Of a stretch of DNA of 64,000 nucleotides, positions 1 through 10,672 are shown one piece after another. Position numbers and translations under genes: made by a program. The notes beneath the pieces were generated by a model. The model was not told the DNA's origin and searched no databases. It saw nothing but the letters and a program-made list of their open reading frames with translations. The stretch is from Cylindrotheca closterium. Lineage: Eukaryota; Bacillariophyta; Bacillariophyceae; Bacillariales; Bacillariaceae. The stretch lies in contig CAKOGP040000557.1 in the NCBI GenBank assembly GCA_933822405.4, positions 186,955 through 250,954 on the forward strand, written 5' to 3'. How positions within the stretch are numbered: position 1 is the first letter of the stretch; each line of letters begins with the position of its first letter.

Positions 1-1
1 T

Positions 2-646
2 CTCTACACAAATCTGAATGATGAGCAATGGAAGACTCCTGGTTGGAAGAAAGTTATTACCAACTTCACCTATCGACGACGCATCACACACTCTAGATAT
101 GGAAAGTTCCTTGGTTGGAAGAACGAAGAAATGCAGAAGAATTGTGATGCAATATTTTATGTGGACTCTTCTATTCGACCACGGTTGGACCTGCAAACAC
201 TGAATGATATTGCTGTCTCACTGCATAATACGACATATGGATTCTATCAACACGTTCACAAGAGAAGCAAGTCGGGCATCATTCGGGAGTTTGGAGTCAT
301 CCGACAGTTCAAGAAGGACATTGATGAGAATATTAACGCTTCGATAGCCTGGATGGAAACACAACCCGATTATGACCCAAGGTCGCCTCTCTTTCTGAAT
401 CAATGTATGGCATATCTTCCAGGGTCCAAGACGTTTCAGAAAGTGAGTACAGCCTTCTGGGAGCGATATTCTCAGGAGCTGGACTCATGGCGAGATCAAC
501 CTCTATGGGCGTTTATGCTGCATCGGTACAATATTACACCAGATATATTTGCCCAGAACCACACTGAGCTCTGGGAAGTACCTCATCCAAAGAAGTTTGG
601 GCACAATAAGCATATGTATTTTTCCGAAGAAGATGTTAAATTCTAA
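2..646 (+). CDS. Glycosyltransferase-like protein, 5' end cut off (DUF616/TOD1-MUCI70 type)
   Basis: The frame is open from base 2 to a TAA at 646, so the window holds only the C-terminal part (about 214 residues) and the true start lies to the left. The fragment reads like the nucleotide-sugar transferase fold of the DUF616/TOD1 group. It has tyrosine/arginine-rich text before a CDAIFYVDSSIRP segment that resembles the acidic 'WIDGS' core of that group, a later FLNQCMAYLPG segment and a terminal DQPLWAFMLHRYN segment. Members of this group are Golgi enzymes acting on cell-surface polysaccharides or glycoproteins. The N-terminal membrane anchor expected for such an enzyme is off the window. 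The family call rests on motif resemblance only and could be another GT-A enzyme. Confidence 0.55.
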   Translation, partial: LYTNLNDEQWKTPGWKKVITNFTYRRRITHSRYGKFLGWKNEEMQKNCDAIFYVDSSIRPRLDLQTLNDIAVSLHNTTYGFYQHVHKRSKSGIIREFGVIRQFKKDIDENINASIAWMETQPDYDPRSPLFLNQCMAYLPGSKTFQKVSTAFWERYSQELDSWRDQPLWAFMLHRYNITPDIFAQNHTELWEVPHPKKFGHNKHMYFSEEDVKF

Positions 647-1271
647 AAACAATTTTGCTATTGCTCATTCTGTACCTATGTCATTGGGTTGAGAAAGCTA
701 CTGCCGGTATCCCAGCTTGTGTAATCTCGTGGTGCTCTGTTGTGCAATACCGGTACTGTAGGTTGTGATGTTAGTGTTCTCATTCAACCGGTCGCTTGAG
801 TCAGCTTTTGAACAATGACAAGAAGGATAATCGAGCCGAGCACTGTGCCACAGCTTTGTGCTACTGCAAACCGGCTGTCTCTATGGTAGTGAGCGCATTA
901 ACACCTCTCCAAGTAATGCACACCCTTTGTCTATCTCGCACTTGACCTTTGTTGCTTATACGACTTGAGTGACCTGCCGAAGTGATTATTATTATGTGCC
1001 TCACTCACACCTGTCAGTTGTACGACTAAAAACTCTTGATGTCATCGCTAACTATGGCCATCGGCCGATGCAATGAGTAGCCACTCAATTAGCGATCCCT
1101 GAACAGATCTGAATTACAATGAGTTTTACATAGGAGTTTTATTTCTTAAACTAAGAAAGCAGACAAGATTCGGCTTCGAAGATATGGGTAATCCATCGTC
1201 TCATAAACTCTGTATCCCAGTCCATTCCACCCCCCACGGCTTCCACATAATGATTCACGCGATATATGCAC
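647..1271. other. Intergenic stretch without a recognisable gene
   Basis: Only short open frames of poor coding quality are seen. The stretch contains a TACCGGTA palindrome at 748-755 followed by CTGTAGG. The part near 1271 is probably the 3' untranslated region of the minus-strand gene next to it. Confidence 0.6.
748..755. promoter_or_regulatory. TACCGGTA palindrome, recurrent non-coding motif
   Basis: This perfect 8-base palindrome recurs at 11027-11034 (in the SRP54 intron), 33648-33655, 34770-34777, 42012-42019, 47775-47782 and 52078-52085, never inside a coding exon. At 748 and 47775 the following bases are CTGTAGG. About one copy is expected by chance in 64 kb. A protein-binding site or a mobile-repeat relic are both possible; no function is known to me. 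Confidence 0.4.
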
Positions 1272-1631
1272 TTAGTCGACAAGTGTCTTTGCCAAGATGA
1301 AGTATTCTCCTCGTGGGTCAAGTTCATCTTCTTCAAGAAGCTCAGAGATGGCAACCTTGAGGTTGCCGATTTCAGTCTCCATCTTTGGCATTTGTGCCTT
1401 CAAGAAAGTCTTCTTGTCAGATTCGACACTGGCATCGTTCAACTTCTTCTTTGCCTCACCGAGTTCCTTGGTCAATCTGAATATCCACGACGAATCGTTG
1501 AGCAATAAGACTCCAGACATGATATCTTAGAAGATACTCTGAAAGCAAAATTCCGCTTACCTGTCAAGGGTCTTGGTCTTGACCATGAGAGATCTCTCAA
1601 GACCGACGAATCCAGCATCCATATGATCCAT
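1272..1631 (-). CDS. Small coiled-coil protein of unknown function (91 aa, 2 exons)
   Basis: Exon 1 is 1631-1561 and exon 2 is 1476-1272, joined across an 84-base GT-AG intron (donor GTAAGC, acceptor TTCAG). The join gives ...KTLDRLTKELGEAKKK... The protein is almost entirely charged helix, with regularly spaced leucines over residues 20-75 that suggest a coiled coil. The ending is acidic, DELDPRGEYF, before the stop. It is about the length of small chaperone cofactors such as tubulin cofactor A or prefoldin, but I see no diagnostic motif and assign no function. Met1, Met4 and Met16 could each serve as start. Confidence 0.55.
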
Positions 1632-2102
1632 TTTGATGTATTATTGTTTTCTAGTATAAAATGAGAAGTGTTGTGTCAATCGTTTGGATTGTGGAAAAGT
1701 CCAAGACATTCCATGAGGTGAAATCTTTATTGATTCCGCGCACCGCCTGTCGTAGAAACCGCCGTAGAGCGGTACTACGGGCTTCTCAACTCAAGTCATC
1801 CATAGTTCGTGTCATGACCAGTACTGATGACCGAAGAACATCCGTTGAAGGGGGACAATGGATGATCCTCTCCTCTCCCCCTTTTGCAGAAGAATTTCCG
1901 ATTGAAGAAACGAATGTCAACTCCGCATGCACGAAACGAAAAATTGACGACCTCGTTCTCTCATTGTGACATTCTTGTCTTGACAAGTACAAGATCCTTT
2001 CCTCGCCAATATACGAAAGAGTGAAGAATAATTGCTTCCACAACCCCGAGATCATCATCTGAACCATCCAGCTTTTGGACGGTGAATTAAACTTGGCGCA
2101 AA
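1632..2102. promoter_or_regulatory. Divergent promoter region
   Basis: This 471-base gap separates the starts of a minus-strand coiled-coil gene and a plus-strand TMEM144-like gene. No open frame inside has convincing coding character. No clear TATA box was identified. Confidence 0.4.
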
Positions 2103-3701
2103 ATGGTGGCGAATTGTGATGTCTGCGGATGGCTTGCTGCCATTGGTGGCATGCTAGCATTTGGAACCTTTGGCGTACCAATCAAGAGTGAAGCTGCTCG
2201 GAGTGTGGATATCGGTAAGAAAATATGGAACCGCATTACGTTTCTCTGCTAGCTATTCAGTGACGACAACTGATACACGTGGCGTTTATGTTCATTCTTT
2301 TTTCAGACCCACTTGTGATGCAAACGTACAAGACAACCATGTGCTTCTTGACAAGCTGGGTCGTTCTGCTGCTTGGAGAAGAGCTTATATTCACACCCTG
2401 GGGTATTGTTAGCGGCTTGTTTTGGTACGTCCCATCCTTGTACACCAATGGAACATGGATCGTTTGCTGCTCGTCTGAAAATTTCTAATCTTCCATTTTC
2501 AAATTTGCGTTTCTTCAGGGTCCCAGGGGGAGTAGGTACGCAATGGATGGCACGGCTGGCATTGTAGCTAAGCTGAGCTTGTTTTTTACTCAACAGCTTT
2601 TCGTTTGACTTTTAGCAACCGTATATGCCGTCAAGAATGCTGGTTTGGCTATTGGCATTGGAGTTGGATCTAGTTTCATTGTGTTGGTCAGCTTTACATG
2701 GGGTGTAAGTCCGACTTTTCGTTTGGATCTGGAATCTTGGCATCTCCTATTGGCTCATCCCTCCATGCGCCCTTTGTGATATTGTAGATTTTTGTATTCG
2801 ATGAGTATGTACACAGCCGGCTGGATGCGTGTTTTGCAGTGGGGTGTATGATGTTTGGTTTACTGGGCATGGCATACTATTCGGCCCCATCTGTCTGTCA
2901 TCCAACACCTCAGCTATTGCACGGAGACTGTGATGGTAGCGAGGAAAGCCCGTATCATTCTTTGGAAACTGATGAACCAATCGTGGAAGAAGTGCATTCG
3001 TTTCATGACGAGGAGGAGGCGGAAGACGACGAACAATCGGAAGACGGTGCATTGGTCGAAGCCTCGAATTCCGTTTCAGACATGGTCATACCAGAAACAC
3101 ATACAGTTTGCTGTGGTATGAAGGTTCAAAAGCGTACCCTGGGAATATTGGCAGCCATGTTTTGTGGCATCTATGGTGGCAGTATTATGGCTCCCATGAA
3201 GTTTGCTCCACCCGATGCCAAAGGAACACACTTTTTGATTAGTTTTGCCATTGGTGCTTCCATCGTGAATTTGTTCCTGTGGGTTATTCGGTATTTGTTT
3301 CTGTTTCAACGCCATGGTTCGTTGTCCGGCGCCTATGGAGCGTTGCCTTCCTTTCATTTCCGCAAAATGTGGCTCCCTGGAAGCGCGTGTGGAATCCTTT
3401 GGAGCATTGGAAATTTCTTTGCGACCATTTCCGTACAGTTCTTGGGAGAAGGAGTTGGCTACAGTGTGGTGCAGGCTTCCATGTTGGGTAAGTGAACAGA
3501 ACGAGCAGAGGAAAGATGCTCTTATATTGATGAAATTGACACTTTATCTCATGGTTTTTCATTGGATCAGTGTCGGGATTGTGGGGAATATTTTACTTCA
3601 AGGAAATTGAAGGTAGAGAAACGATAACCAAGTGGTTCCTATCCGCCTCGATCACAGTATTGGGGATTCTACTGCTAAGCTACGAGCATCACGAAAAGTG
3701 A
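2103..3701 (+). CDS. TMEM144-like multi-pass membrane protein (388 aa, 6 exons)
   Basis: Exons read as 2103-2214, 2307-2424, 2519-2535, 2616-2704, 2788-3487 and 3571-3701. All introns are GT-AG and the total is divisible by three. The protein has about ten hydrophobic segments in two halves, like the drug/metabolite-transporter superfamily. Family signatures are GTFGVPIKS near the N-terminus, WVPGGVATVYAVKNAGLAIG spanning the junctions of exons 2, 3 and 4, and SFTWGIFVFDE in the middle. An acidic cytosolic loop (EDDEQSEDG) separates the halves. TMEM144 proteins are predicted carbohydrate or solute transporters, but substrates are not established. Exon 3 is only 17 bases and is needed to build the WVPGGV motif. 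The stop lies 31 bases from the stop of the convergent next gene. Confidence 0.82.
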
Positions 3702-3732
3702 GCTCATGATGAATACTGAACTATCATTTTCT

Positions 3733-5338
3733 TTATCCAAACGCTACAAATGCCGCCTCCAATTTTGTTTTGGTGTCCTTAATGACCTGGATATCAGCAT
3801 CTTCTTTGAGAGCCAACTGTGTCGGATCACCTTCGGCAGGCGCAAATCCAATGGCCAACAACAAGGATTTTGCCCCAATAAACGGTTTGACTTTGGTTTT
3901 GAAGGCTGATGAATAGAGAATGTGAGAACTCTTGATAATTATTGTGCAAGACGCATAAAAATAGAAGCGATATGACAAACATACCTTTGTTGTCCATGTT
4001 GATCTTTTTGAATTTGTCTTCCTCTGGATTGTCCGCCACATTACCAACATAGGCCTTTAGAATCTTTAGGCACTTGCCACCATCACCACCCGCTCGATAG
4101 CTCGCTACCTTTTTGATGTAGTCATCAATCTTGCTTACTTCGGGATGGGACTTTTTCTGTTTTTGGGCAACAGGTTCTTCTGAGTCACCACCACCGTCAG
4201 TGGATTGATTGTATTGGATGGCACTTGGATTGTATCCATCGACACCGAGTGAAGACTTTAGTTTTCCCTTATTGGCTCGGCGTTCCATTTTGTCTTTTTC
4301 TAGTTCAGCCCGAATACGATCTCGTTCCCGCTTTTGATCCAACTTTTCTCGTTTGCGGGCGGCTATATCTCGCTTGCGTTGTTCCGCTTCCATTTGTTCC
4401 TTGGTCTTGATAATTTCTTTGCCCATGAACCGACGTTGCTTTTCTCGCTCGACATGATCTACCTTTTCGGCCTCTTCACGTTCAGCCCGCTTGATCTTCA
4501 TGAGAGCCTTCAATTCTTCAATCTTTGCCTCCTTCTCTTCCGGTGTCAACTTTTTCTTGATCAAGGCAGCTTCCGAAATTGCTTCGTCAATATCATCATC
4601 ATCTTGATGCAGCATGATCCAGTCAACAGCACTATCAACAGTTCCGCCTCCAAATAAGAGACCCTTTTGTGCGCGCAACATGGGAAAGCCCATGGATTCC
4701 GTCAATGTTTTCAGGGCGACAGCATCCAAGCTCATGAGCGTTTTCAAGGCTTCTGGGTTGATTCCATCTGAAGATCCTTCGGCATCCTTCATGGCTGCAT
4801 CGCCATCTTCTTTCTTATCATCTTCCTTCATGGGCTCATCTTTGCTTTCGGTTGAAGTGTCCATGGGTGCGGGTTTGGTTTCTTCCTCAGCAGGCGCTTT
4901 TGCAGGCGCTGGTGCAGAAGCCGGTGCAGCAAACTTGGCCAGTCGCAACTTGCGGGCTTCTTCTGGAGACAAATTTTTAGATTCACCGCCTCCCAAAGCA
5001 TTGCCTCCACTTTCTGGAATTTTGGGGCCACCAAACTTTTGAATCATTTCCTCAATGGCCGGAAAGTTGACACCTTCTACTCGGGAGGCTTCTTTGCCGG
5101 CTCGGAAAAGCGCATAGGTAGGAAAGGCCCGAATTTCAAAGGTGTGCAAGAAGTCTCCGATATCTGATTCATAGACGTAACCAATGGGCACTGGGGATTT
5201 CGACGCCAGTTGTTCCAATTGAGGTTTGGAACTGCGACAAGGCCCACACCAAGTGGCGGAAAAGGTGACCACGCTCACTGGATTATCTTGCAAGAACGCC
5301 TTCAAGGCATTGGGATCTCCCAATTCAGTGAGTGTCAT
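3733..5338 (-). CDS. Thioredoxin-UBA-PUB domain protein (508 aa, 2 exons)
   Basis: Exon 1 is 5338-3985 and exon 2 is 3905-3733, with a 79-base intron. Residues 1-105 form a thioredoxin domain with a canonical WCGPC centre (W30, C31, C34) and the cis-proline text RAFPTY. An Ala/Pro/Lys-rich linker follows, then a UBA-like segment around 195-245 (MGFPMLRAQKGL), a long charged helix rich in Arg, Lys and Glu, and a C-terminal PUB/PUG domain. The PUB domain is partly made from exon 2 (NPEEDKFKKINMDNKAF, LLLAIGFAP). PUB domains bind the AAA ATPase p97/Cdc48 and UBA domains bind ubiquitin, so a cytosolic adaptor coupling redox chemistry to ubiquitin-proteasome work is inferred. Domain calls are from motifs. 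Confidence 0.8.
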
Positions 5339-5637
5339 TGCGTGTTATAATTTATTATGAGTGTGTTACTTTGGTTTCCGTTTGAAATTGTCCACGATTG
5401 TGATGAATTCGTTTTTATATTACTAGTGTATGTTTCTTCGTTCACTTTCTTGGAAGGAGGTCGGCTTCGATCGATGTTTGACTCTTTCGATTTCAAAATA
5501 GTTGGTCGAATGAATCCAGTCTTTGGATTTGTGCACACAATTCAAATTCGCTGTTCATATGTCTCAACTCGTCGGTTTTCATCCACATTTTTATCTACAG
5601 TCAGTCGTCAAAGAAGAGGAGATAGGCCACAAGAATA

Positions 5638-6356
5638 ATGGCAAAAATGTCAGATACTGTACGTCCTTCTGTTGATTGAGTCGCGTGCTGAAGAATGAAT
5701 GAATCAATCAAACAATCTGCTATTGCTCACATTTCGAGATCCATGATTTGCATTGTTTGCGTCATTCCATCCTCATCATATGACAGCCCAAACCAACTCC
5801 CGGGCTTTATCGAGCGCTGGTAATCGTATTTTTGTCGTATTCATTAATAATGGGAGCCTGCGTGGCAACCAGACCGAAATGGAGATGGCGCTCGCCGTTT
5901 TCGTGGCATCCATTGCTCATGACGTGGGGTTTGATTGGATGTGCGGGAATCTCGGCAGTGACAAAGAAGATGGGTGGCTACAAGAATACCAAGAATCATG
6001 GTCTTATTGCCATGATGGGTGCCATCTTTGCCTGTGGAGGACTCTATGCTATTTACCACAACAAGAATTTATATGAGCGGCCGCATTTTACAAGTTATCA
6101 TGGAAAAATTGGTTTATTGTTGGTGATTAGTTCAGTGACAGTGGGTCTGATAGGAGCCATTTTCTTACATCCTGACTTTGGAATAGACAAGACCAATCAA
6201 AAGATACGAAGAATTCACAAAATGTGTGCTCGAATCATGCTAGCCTCGGCTTGGGCGTTGGCCTTTCAAGGGGTCACCAAAATATCCAGTGACCCTTTGG
6301 TTCTCGCATGTTATGGAGTGCCATTGCTGTTGCTCGCTCCATTTACGCTGATATGA
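5638..6356 (+). CDS. Cytochrome b561-domain membrane protein (196 aa, 2 exons)
   Basis: A seven-codon first exon (5638-5658, MAKMSDT) joins across a 128-base intron (5659-5786) to 5787-6356. The join adds an N-terminal membrane span (RALVIVFLSYSLIMG) that a downstream start would lose. The rest has the b561 pattern of five further spans. Histidines that can ligate two haems are in FSWHPLLMTWG, TKNHGLIAMMG, FTSYHGKIGLL and RRIHKMCAR. These proteins move electrons from ascorbate or other donors across membranes to ferric iron or monodehydroascorbate. The short form resembles CYB561D1/D2. The first exon is the least certain part. Confidence 0.8.
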
Positions 6357-6621
6357 ATGAACATGAATACAGCTACAGTAGTAGAAAGGAGGGAGGTGTT
6401 CACTTTACTTTCATGTTGTGATTGATTCATTCGACTTCGTTTTCAATTTTGTCGACAGACAAATTCCGAATTCCCTCATCGGAGACCAATCACTTTTTTC
6501 AATTTTCGACACAATCGAAATAAATTACGACAACAAGGTCTCAACATCTCACTCCGATTGTTTGACCATAGACCATATTTCCTCGTCACTACCATCTCAA
6601 CCATCAGGGTAGAAGTAGAAT

Positions 6622-7512
6622 ATGCCAGTTTCTAGTGATGCAGCCTCACGACGTCGCCAAACGAGACTTCGACGCGAATACATCTACCGCAAAACTCTCG
6701 AAGGACGCGAAAAAGTTGCCTACGAACAAAAGCGTATCATTCGAGAAGCACTTGCTGAAGGCAAACCTCTTCCCACTGAAGTTCGAGCCACTTATGATGC
6801 GCTTCGAGGAGAAGTCGACGCTGAAGATATCACTACCGAAAAGCCAAAATCGCACGTTGATAATGAATATGGAGATGCTGGATTGTTGGAACCACGGGTC
6901 TGCGTCACTACCTCCCGAGATCCATCCTCGCGTCTCAAACAGTTTGTCAAAGAAGTCAAACTGCTTGTGCCCAATTCGGTCCGAATCAATCGGGGTAACA
7001 ACCGAGTCGATGAATTGATGGAATCCTGTCGACAATCTGAATTCACGGATGTAATTATTGTGCAAGAAACCAGAGGCGAGCCCGATGGATTGGTGGTATG
7101 TCACTTGCCCATGGGGCCTACTGCTTTCTTTAGTTTGAGTAATTCCGTGTTGCGTCACGATTTGGACCCACCTGCGGCACCCATGTCCGAAGCTGTTCCG
7201 CACATTATTCTTCACAATTTCAACACGGAACTGGGAAAGCGAGTGGGTAATATTCTAAAGTGTCTCTTTCCAGTTCCTCGACACGATACAAAGCGAGTCA
7301 TCACTTTCGCAAACAACAATGATTTCATTTCCTTCCGCCATCACATGTACAGCAAACCCGCGCATGATTCTGTCACATTGCATGAGGTTGGACCAAGGTT
7401 TGAAATGAGACTGTATCAAATCCGGTTGGGTACGTTGGAACAAAAAGAAGCAGACAACGAATACGTTCTGCGTCCATATCAAAATACTGCAGCGAAACGC
7501 CAACTGCTTTAG
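6622..7512 (+). CDS. IMP4: U3 small nucleolar ribonucleoprotein IMP4 (296 aa)
   Basis: A single exon encodes the standard IMP4 layout. There is a basic helical N-terminus that starts MPVSSDAASRRRQTRLRREY, then a Brix domain from about residue 90 opening with RVCVTTSRDPSSRLKQF. The middle has HLPMGPTAFFSLSN and the end has ITFANNNDFISFRHH. IMP4 acts in the nucleolus within the Mpp10-Imp3-Imp4 part of the small-subunit processome. There it promotes pairing of U3 snoRNA with pre-rRNA for 18S maturation. Length matches the family (about 290 residues). Another rRNA-processing factor, Fcf2, lies at 37962-38888. Confidence 0.95.
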   Translation: MPVSSDAASRRRQTRLRREYIYRKTLEGREKVAYEQKRIIREALAEGKPLPTEVRATYDALRGEVDAEDITTEKPKSHVDNEYGDAGLLEPRVCVTTSRDPSSRLKQFVKEVKLLVPNSVRINRGNNRVDELMESCRQSEFTDVIIVQETRGEPDGLVVCHLPMGPTAFFSLSNSVLRHDLDPPAAPMSEAVPHIILHNFNTELGKRVGNILKCLFPVPRHDTKRVITFANNNDFISFRHHMYSKPAHDSVTLHEVGPRFEMRLYQIRLGTLEQKEADNEYVLRPYQNTAAKRQLL

Positions 7513-7784
7513 GCTTAGTATACACTCTAATATAGCAGACACACATACCCCGTCCCTTCTTCAGCGTCCGTTGAGGTTTTTGAGCCCATCTTAGTTGTCC
7601 TCATTTTCTTCACTTATGTTTAGCATTTTGCTCGTCTGGTCTGAAATCCCATGGTCATCAGAGCCTTTGATATCAGTAGCCTTCATAGTAAAGTTTCCCC
7701 ATTATGGAAACCGCATTCATCAAGTGACATCATCCTGTATGGATGGCTAGGGAGGTAGCTGAAACATGGAGTCAAATTTCCAAT

Positions 7785-8972
7785 TCAGGATGGTAAAGAT
7801 GCTTGTCTCTCGGGTTTCGCTGCTTTTTTCTTCTTGCCGAGAACTTTCGATGAGCTCGATTTCTTAGTCTCGTCGTCTGCTGATGCTGACACTCGGAGAG
7901 AACTACCGCTTCTGCCTCCTTTTTTCTTTTCTTTTGTATCTTTCTTCTTTTTCAGTTTCTTGGTCCCATTAGTCTTGGTAGATCTCTTGGACTTCTTAGA
8001 CCTGTCGTCATCATCGTCCAATTGTTTCGAGGATTTACTCGATTTGCGATCTTTCTTATTCCCCTTACTTTTTTTCGTGGTACCACCATTGCTGTTGCGT
8101 GCCTTTGGAACTTCTAGCTCATCACTTTTAGTCTGGTACTCCGCAAGTTTCTTTGCATAGTTGAGATATGTTTCCGAATCTTTACCCTCATTCTTCGATG
8201 CCCTTTTCATCAACTTTTCTGTCTTTGATATTTTCTTTGCCAGCTTTTGCTTCTTGACATCATCATCTGTCGGCGCTGCACCTTGAATTTTTTTCAGTTG
8301 TTCCGCAGACAACTTTTTCTGATAGTCATCCAGCGCTTGATCCAGCCATTCATCTTGCTTTTTATGATATTCTACATACCTCTCTCTCACTTCTTCTGTT
8401 ACTTGACTAAATATGGAAGCAAAGAGCTCTTTACTTTCTGGCATTCCTTTCGCCAAACTTTTGAGGTAGGGCGATGTATTTGTTGTCAGGTATTACTTTT
8501 CCATGTTGCTGTGTATAGTCAAATACTCGTCACTTGTAACTTACGCTTTTTCATACCATATATGTGAGTCTTCAAAGGCTTCCTTTCGTATCGTCTCTTC
8601 CCTGGAGGCTTGTTGCCGACCCAAGTCCATAATGTAGGATTTGTCGGAGAATGTCACGTCGCTCAAACGCCGGTGATACTCCTCCATACCCGATGTATCA
8701 ATATCTTGTGAAATGCCCAAGGTCGCAAGAGTAGCCAGCAATTTGTCGTGTGCGCTCGTTCCCAAGGCATCGTGTTCGTCGTGTTCGTCTTGGTCGCCAT
8801 GATCCGAATCACTCCGAATGGAAATATCATTCGACTCCCTCAAAAGGGGCCCATTATTGACTACAGATATACTCTCAGCATCAGATTCTGCCTCAACGTT
8901 CAAGTCTCGAAGTGTAAGTTTCTTCTGAAGGGTTGGCCTCCCATCCGCCATGGTTGGCCTCCCATCCGCCAT
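7785..8972 (-). CDS. Lysine-rich protein of unknown function (366 aa, 2 exons)
   Basis: Exon 1 is 8972-8545 and exon 2 is 8457-7785, with an 87-base intron whose join reads HIWYEKALAKGMPE. Residues 1-90 are acidic and low in complexity (DQDEHDEHD). Residues 95-230 are predicted helices with conserved-looking text such as MEEYHRRLSD and QDEWLDQALDDYQKKL. The last 110 residues are a Lys/Ser-rich tail with many KKSK and KKKK runs that could act as nuclear localisation or nucleic-acid-binding segments. I do not recognise a domain. The first 14 residues are a direct repeat (MADGRPT twice) encoded by a 21-base duplication, so either methionine may be the start. Confidence 0.65.
8931..8972 (-). repeat. 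21-base tandem duplication carrying the start codon
   Basis: The unit GGTTGGCCTCCCATCCGCCAT (plus-strand reading; 21 bases) occurs twice in a row, at 8931-8951 and 8952-8972. Each copy supplies one ATG of the minus-strand gene, giving the N-terminus MADGRPTMADGRPT. Confidence 0.9.
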
Positions 8973-9219
8973 GATTCATGTAATCGTACTGTAGGGAGGT
9001 ATTAAAATTTGTATTCTGTAGGTACTGTTTGCCAGATTTGCATGATTGTTTCGCATTTTTTGGTGAGTCGGTATACTGGTGAAGAGGACTATGAAAGCCC
9101 TTTTGCAAGATGAGAGATCGGTTGAGATGAGACATCACGCGCGCGTGGCAAAATGAGAATTGCGAACACGTTTGGCGATTGATTCTTTCGTCTTTTCTGT
9201 TGGTTCACCGACCACATGG

Positions 9220-10536
9220 ATGATGACAAAGATCTTCGCGACTATGAAAGAGAAAGCAACATTCCTTCTTCTGTTGTGCATACTGCACTCTCAGCAATCT
9301 GATGTGAGTGCTTTCACATCTCATCAAACGGGTCTAGCAAAGCCAGTCATAAACAGTCGGCATGGACGTCAGAGTTTGGATCCTTCAGAAATGCCTTTTT
9401 TGTCACGACAGCTGTCAAACTGTGTCAACAGTGTCAACAGCAGTGTCAACAGCTCCAATAGGCTTGGAGCCACTCCAGCTGCGTATCTTCCAGATTATTT
9501 ACCAAGTCTTCGAAAGGAATTCAAGTTTGTTTCAGACTTTAAAGAAGGCTTCAATCGAGTACACTATGACTATTTGAACCTTTTTTGGACATACTCCATT
9601 TCAAGAGCCATGCGATACATTCTGCCATTCTTCATGGTCCTCGCATCGACTCGATTCTTTGTTCCAGAGCTAGGACAAAGTTTGACTCATGGTTTCGATC
9701 TATCATTGAGAGGCATATACCGTCTCTCGAGCGTCGTCGACGCAATGCTCTTGCTTCCACTCAAGGCGGCATATGCGGTTGCCACGACTCTTCCTCCCTT
9801 GATGATGATACCATTACTGGAATACATGCCACAATCTGCAGTAGTTGGAATCGTATCACCACTATTATCTTTGAGGAGACTAGTGAAGATTCTAGGTTCC
9901 TCATTTTTCTTCTCCACTGTGGGTATATCGATATGGCGTCCAGTGCTCGAGGAAACACAGTATCGGTTCATCTTGAGTTCTGTACTTGGAGACAAGGGGC
10001 TGCGCAGATGGTTTGGAAGATCAAAGTCGACAATTTCCGAAGAATCAATGGCTACTGTACACATGGATAAGAATGATTTGCCTGTTTCGAAAACGACTAA
10101 GGGCAAGATATCGAAGACTTGTCTGTGGACCAGCTTTTTCTTTGCAGTGACTCGATTTGGGTGGTTATGTTCCAATTTTGATGATGGTTCGACGTCGCCA
10201 TATTCCTGGGCAGTCGGGTTCAGCTTGTCCCTACTAGGTCACTTGTCGAGTGTTTCGCTGTCGGAAGTTCGACCAGTACTACAATACGCACTCTTGTTTT
10301 TGTCACTGCACCAAGCTGTTTCTACCTTTTTGGTGGCAGTTAACATCTACGAACCAATGTATAGGGAAAAGGGCCTGATTGCATCGATTGGCTCTCATGT
10401 TGCCTGGACCACAGGAATTCCAACCATTCCGTTTCGAATTGCAAAACGAATATACGATGGATCAAAGAAGAATGGACCAAATACAGTCATGACAGAAATG
10501 TGCATTGATTGTGAAAATGAAAACAAGAACGTGTGA
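9220..10536 (+). CDS. Plastid-targeted CPBP/Abi-like membrane protease-family protein (438 aa)
   Basis: I chose the ATG at 9220 because it gives a hydrophobic signal peptide (TFLLLLCIL) followed by SDVSAFTS. This is the Phe-containing cleavage site typical of diatom plastid precursors. The mature part has several hydrophobic spans. It carries the first CPBP/type II CAAX protease motif EExxxR as EETQYR (E244, E245, R249) in the usual WRPVLEETQYRFIL setting. The second family motif, normally FxxxH, appears here as SFFFAVTRFG with arginine where the catalytic histidine is expected. Activity is therefore doubtful; a scaffold or chaperone role is possible. A small Asn-Ser-Val repeat (from repeated GTGTCAACAG) lies near residue 70. 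Confidence 0.65.
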   Translation: MMTKIFATMKEKATFLLLLCILHSQQSDVSAFTSHQTGLAKPVINSRHGRQSLDPSEMPFLSRQLSNCVNSVNSSVNSSNRLGATPAAYLPDYLPSLRKEFKFVSDFKEGFNRVHYDYLNLFWTYSISRAMRYILPFFMVLASTRFFVPELGQSLTHGFDLSLRGIYRLSSVVDAMLLLPLKAAYAVATTLPPLMMIPLLEYMPQSAVVGIVSPLLSLRRLVKILGSSFFFSTVGISIWRPVLEETQYRFILSSVLGDKGLRRWFGRSKSTISEESMATVHMDKNDLPVSKTTKGKISKTCLWTSFFFAVTRFGWLCSNFDDGSTSPYSWAVGFSLSLLGHLSSVSLSEVRPVLQYALLFLSLHQAVSTFLVAVNIYEPMYREKGLIASIGSHVAWTTGIPTIPFRIAKRIYDGSKKNGPNTVMTEMCIDCENENKNV

Positions 10537-10672
10537 AAGTGCTGGCATATTTACTTTTTACAATGGATTTTGATGCAAGAAATTGGCCTGGGATACTGTC
10601 TTCACGGTTCCACTGCTGTAACTTTGTGGATGAATCCCTCTTGAGGATTGACAGTATCTTGCTCCAATTATT

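Noticed and set aside
1786..2181. 131-codon minus-strand frame upstream of the TMEM144-like gene
   Set aside because: It overlaps the first exon of the well-supported plus-strand gene and has no recognisable composition or domain.
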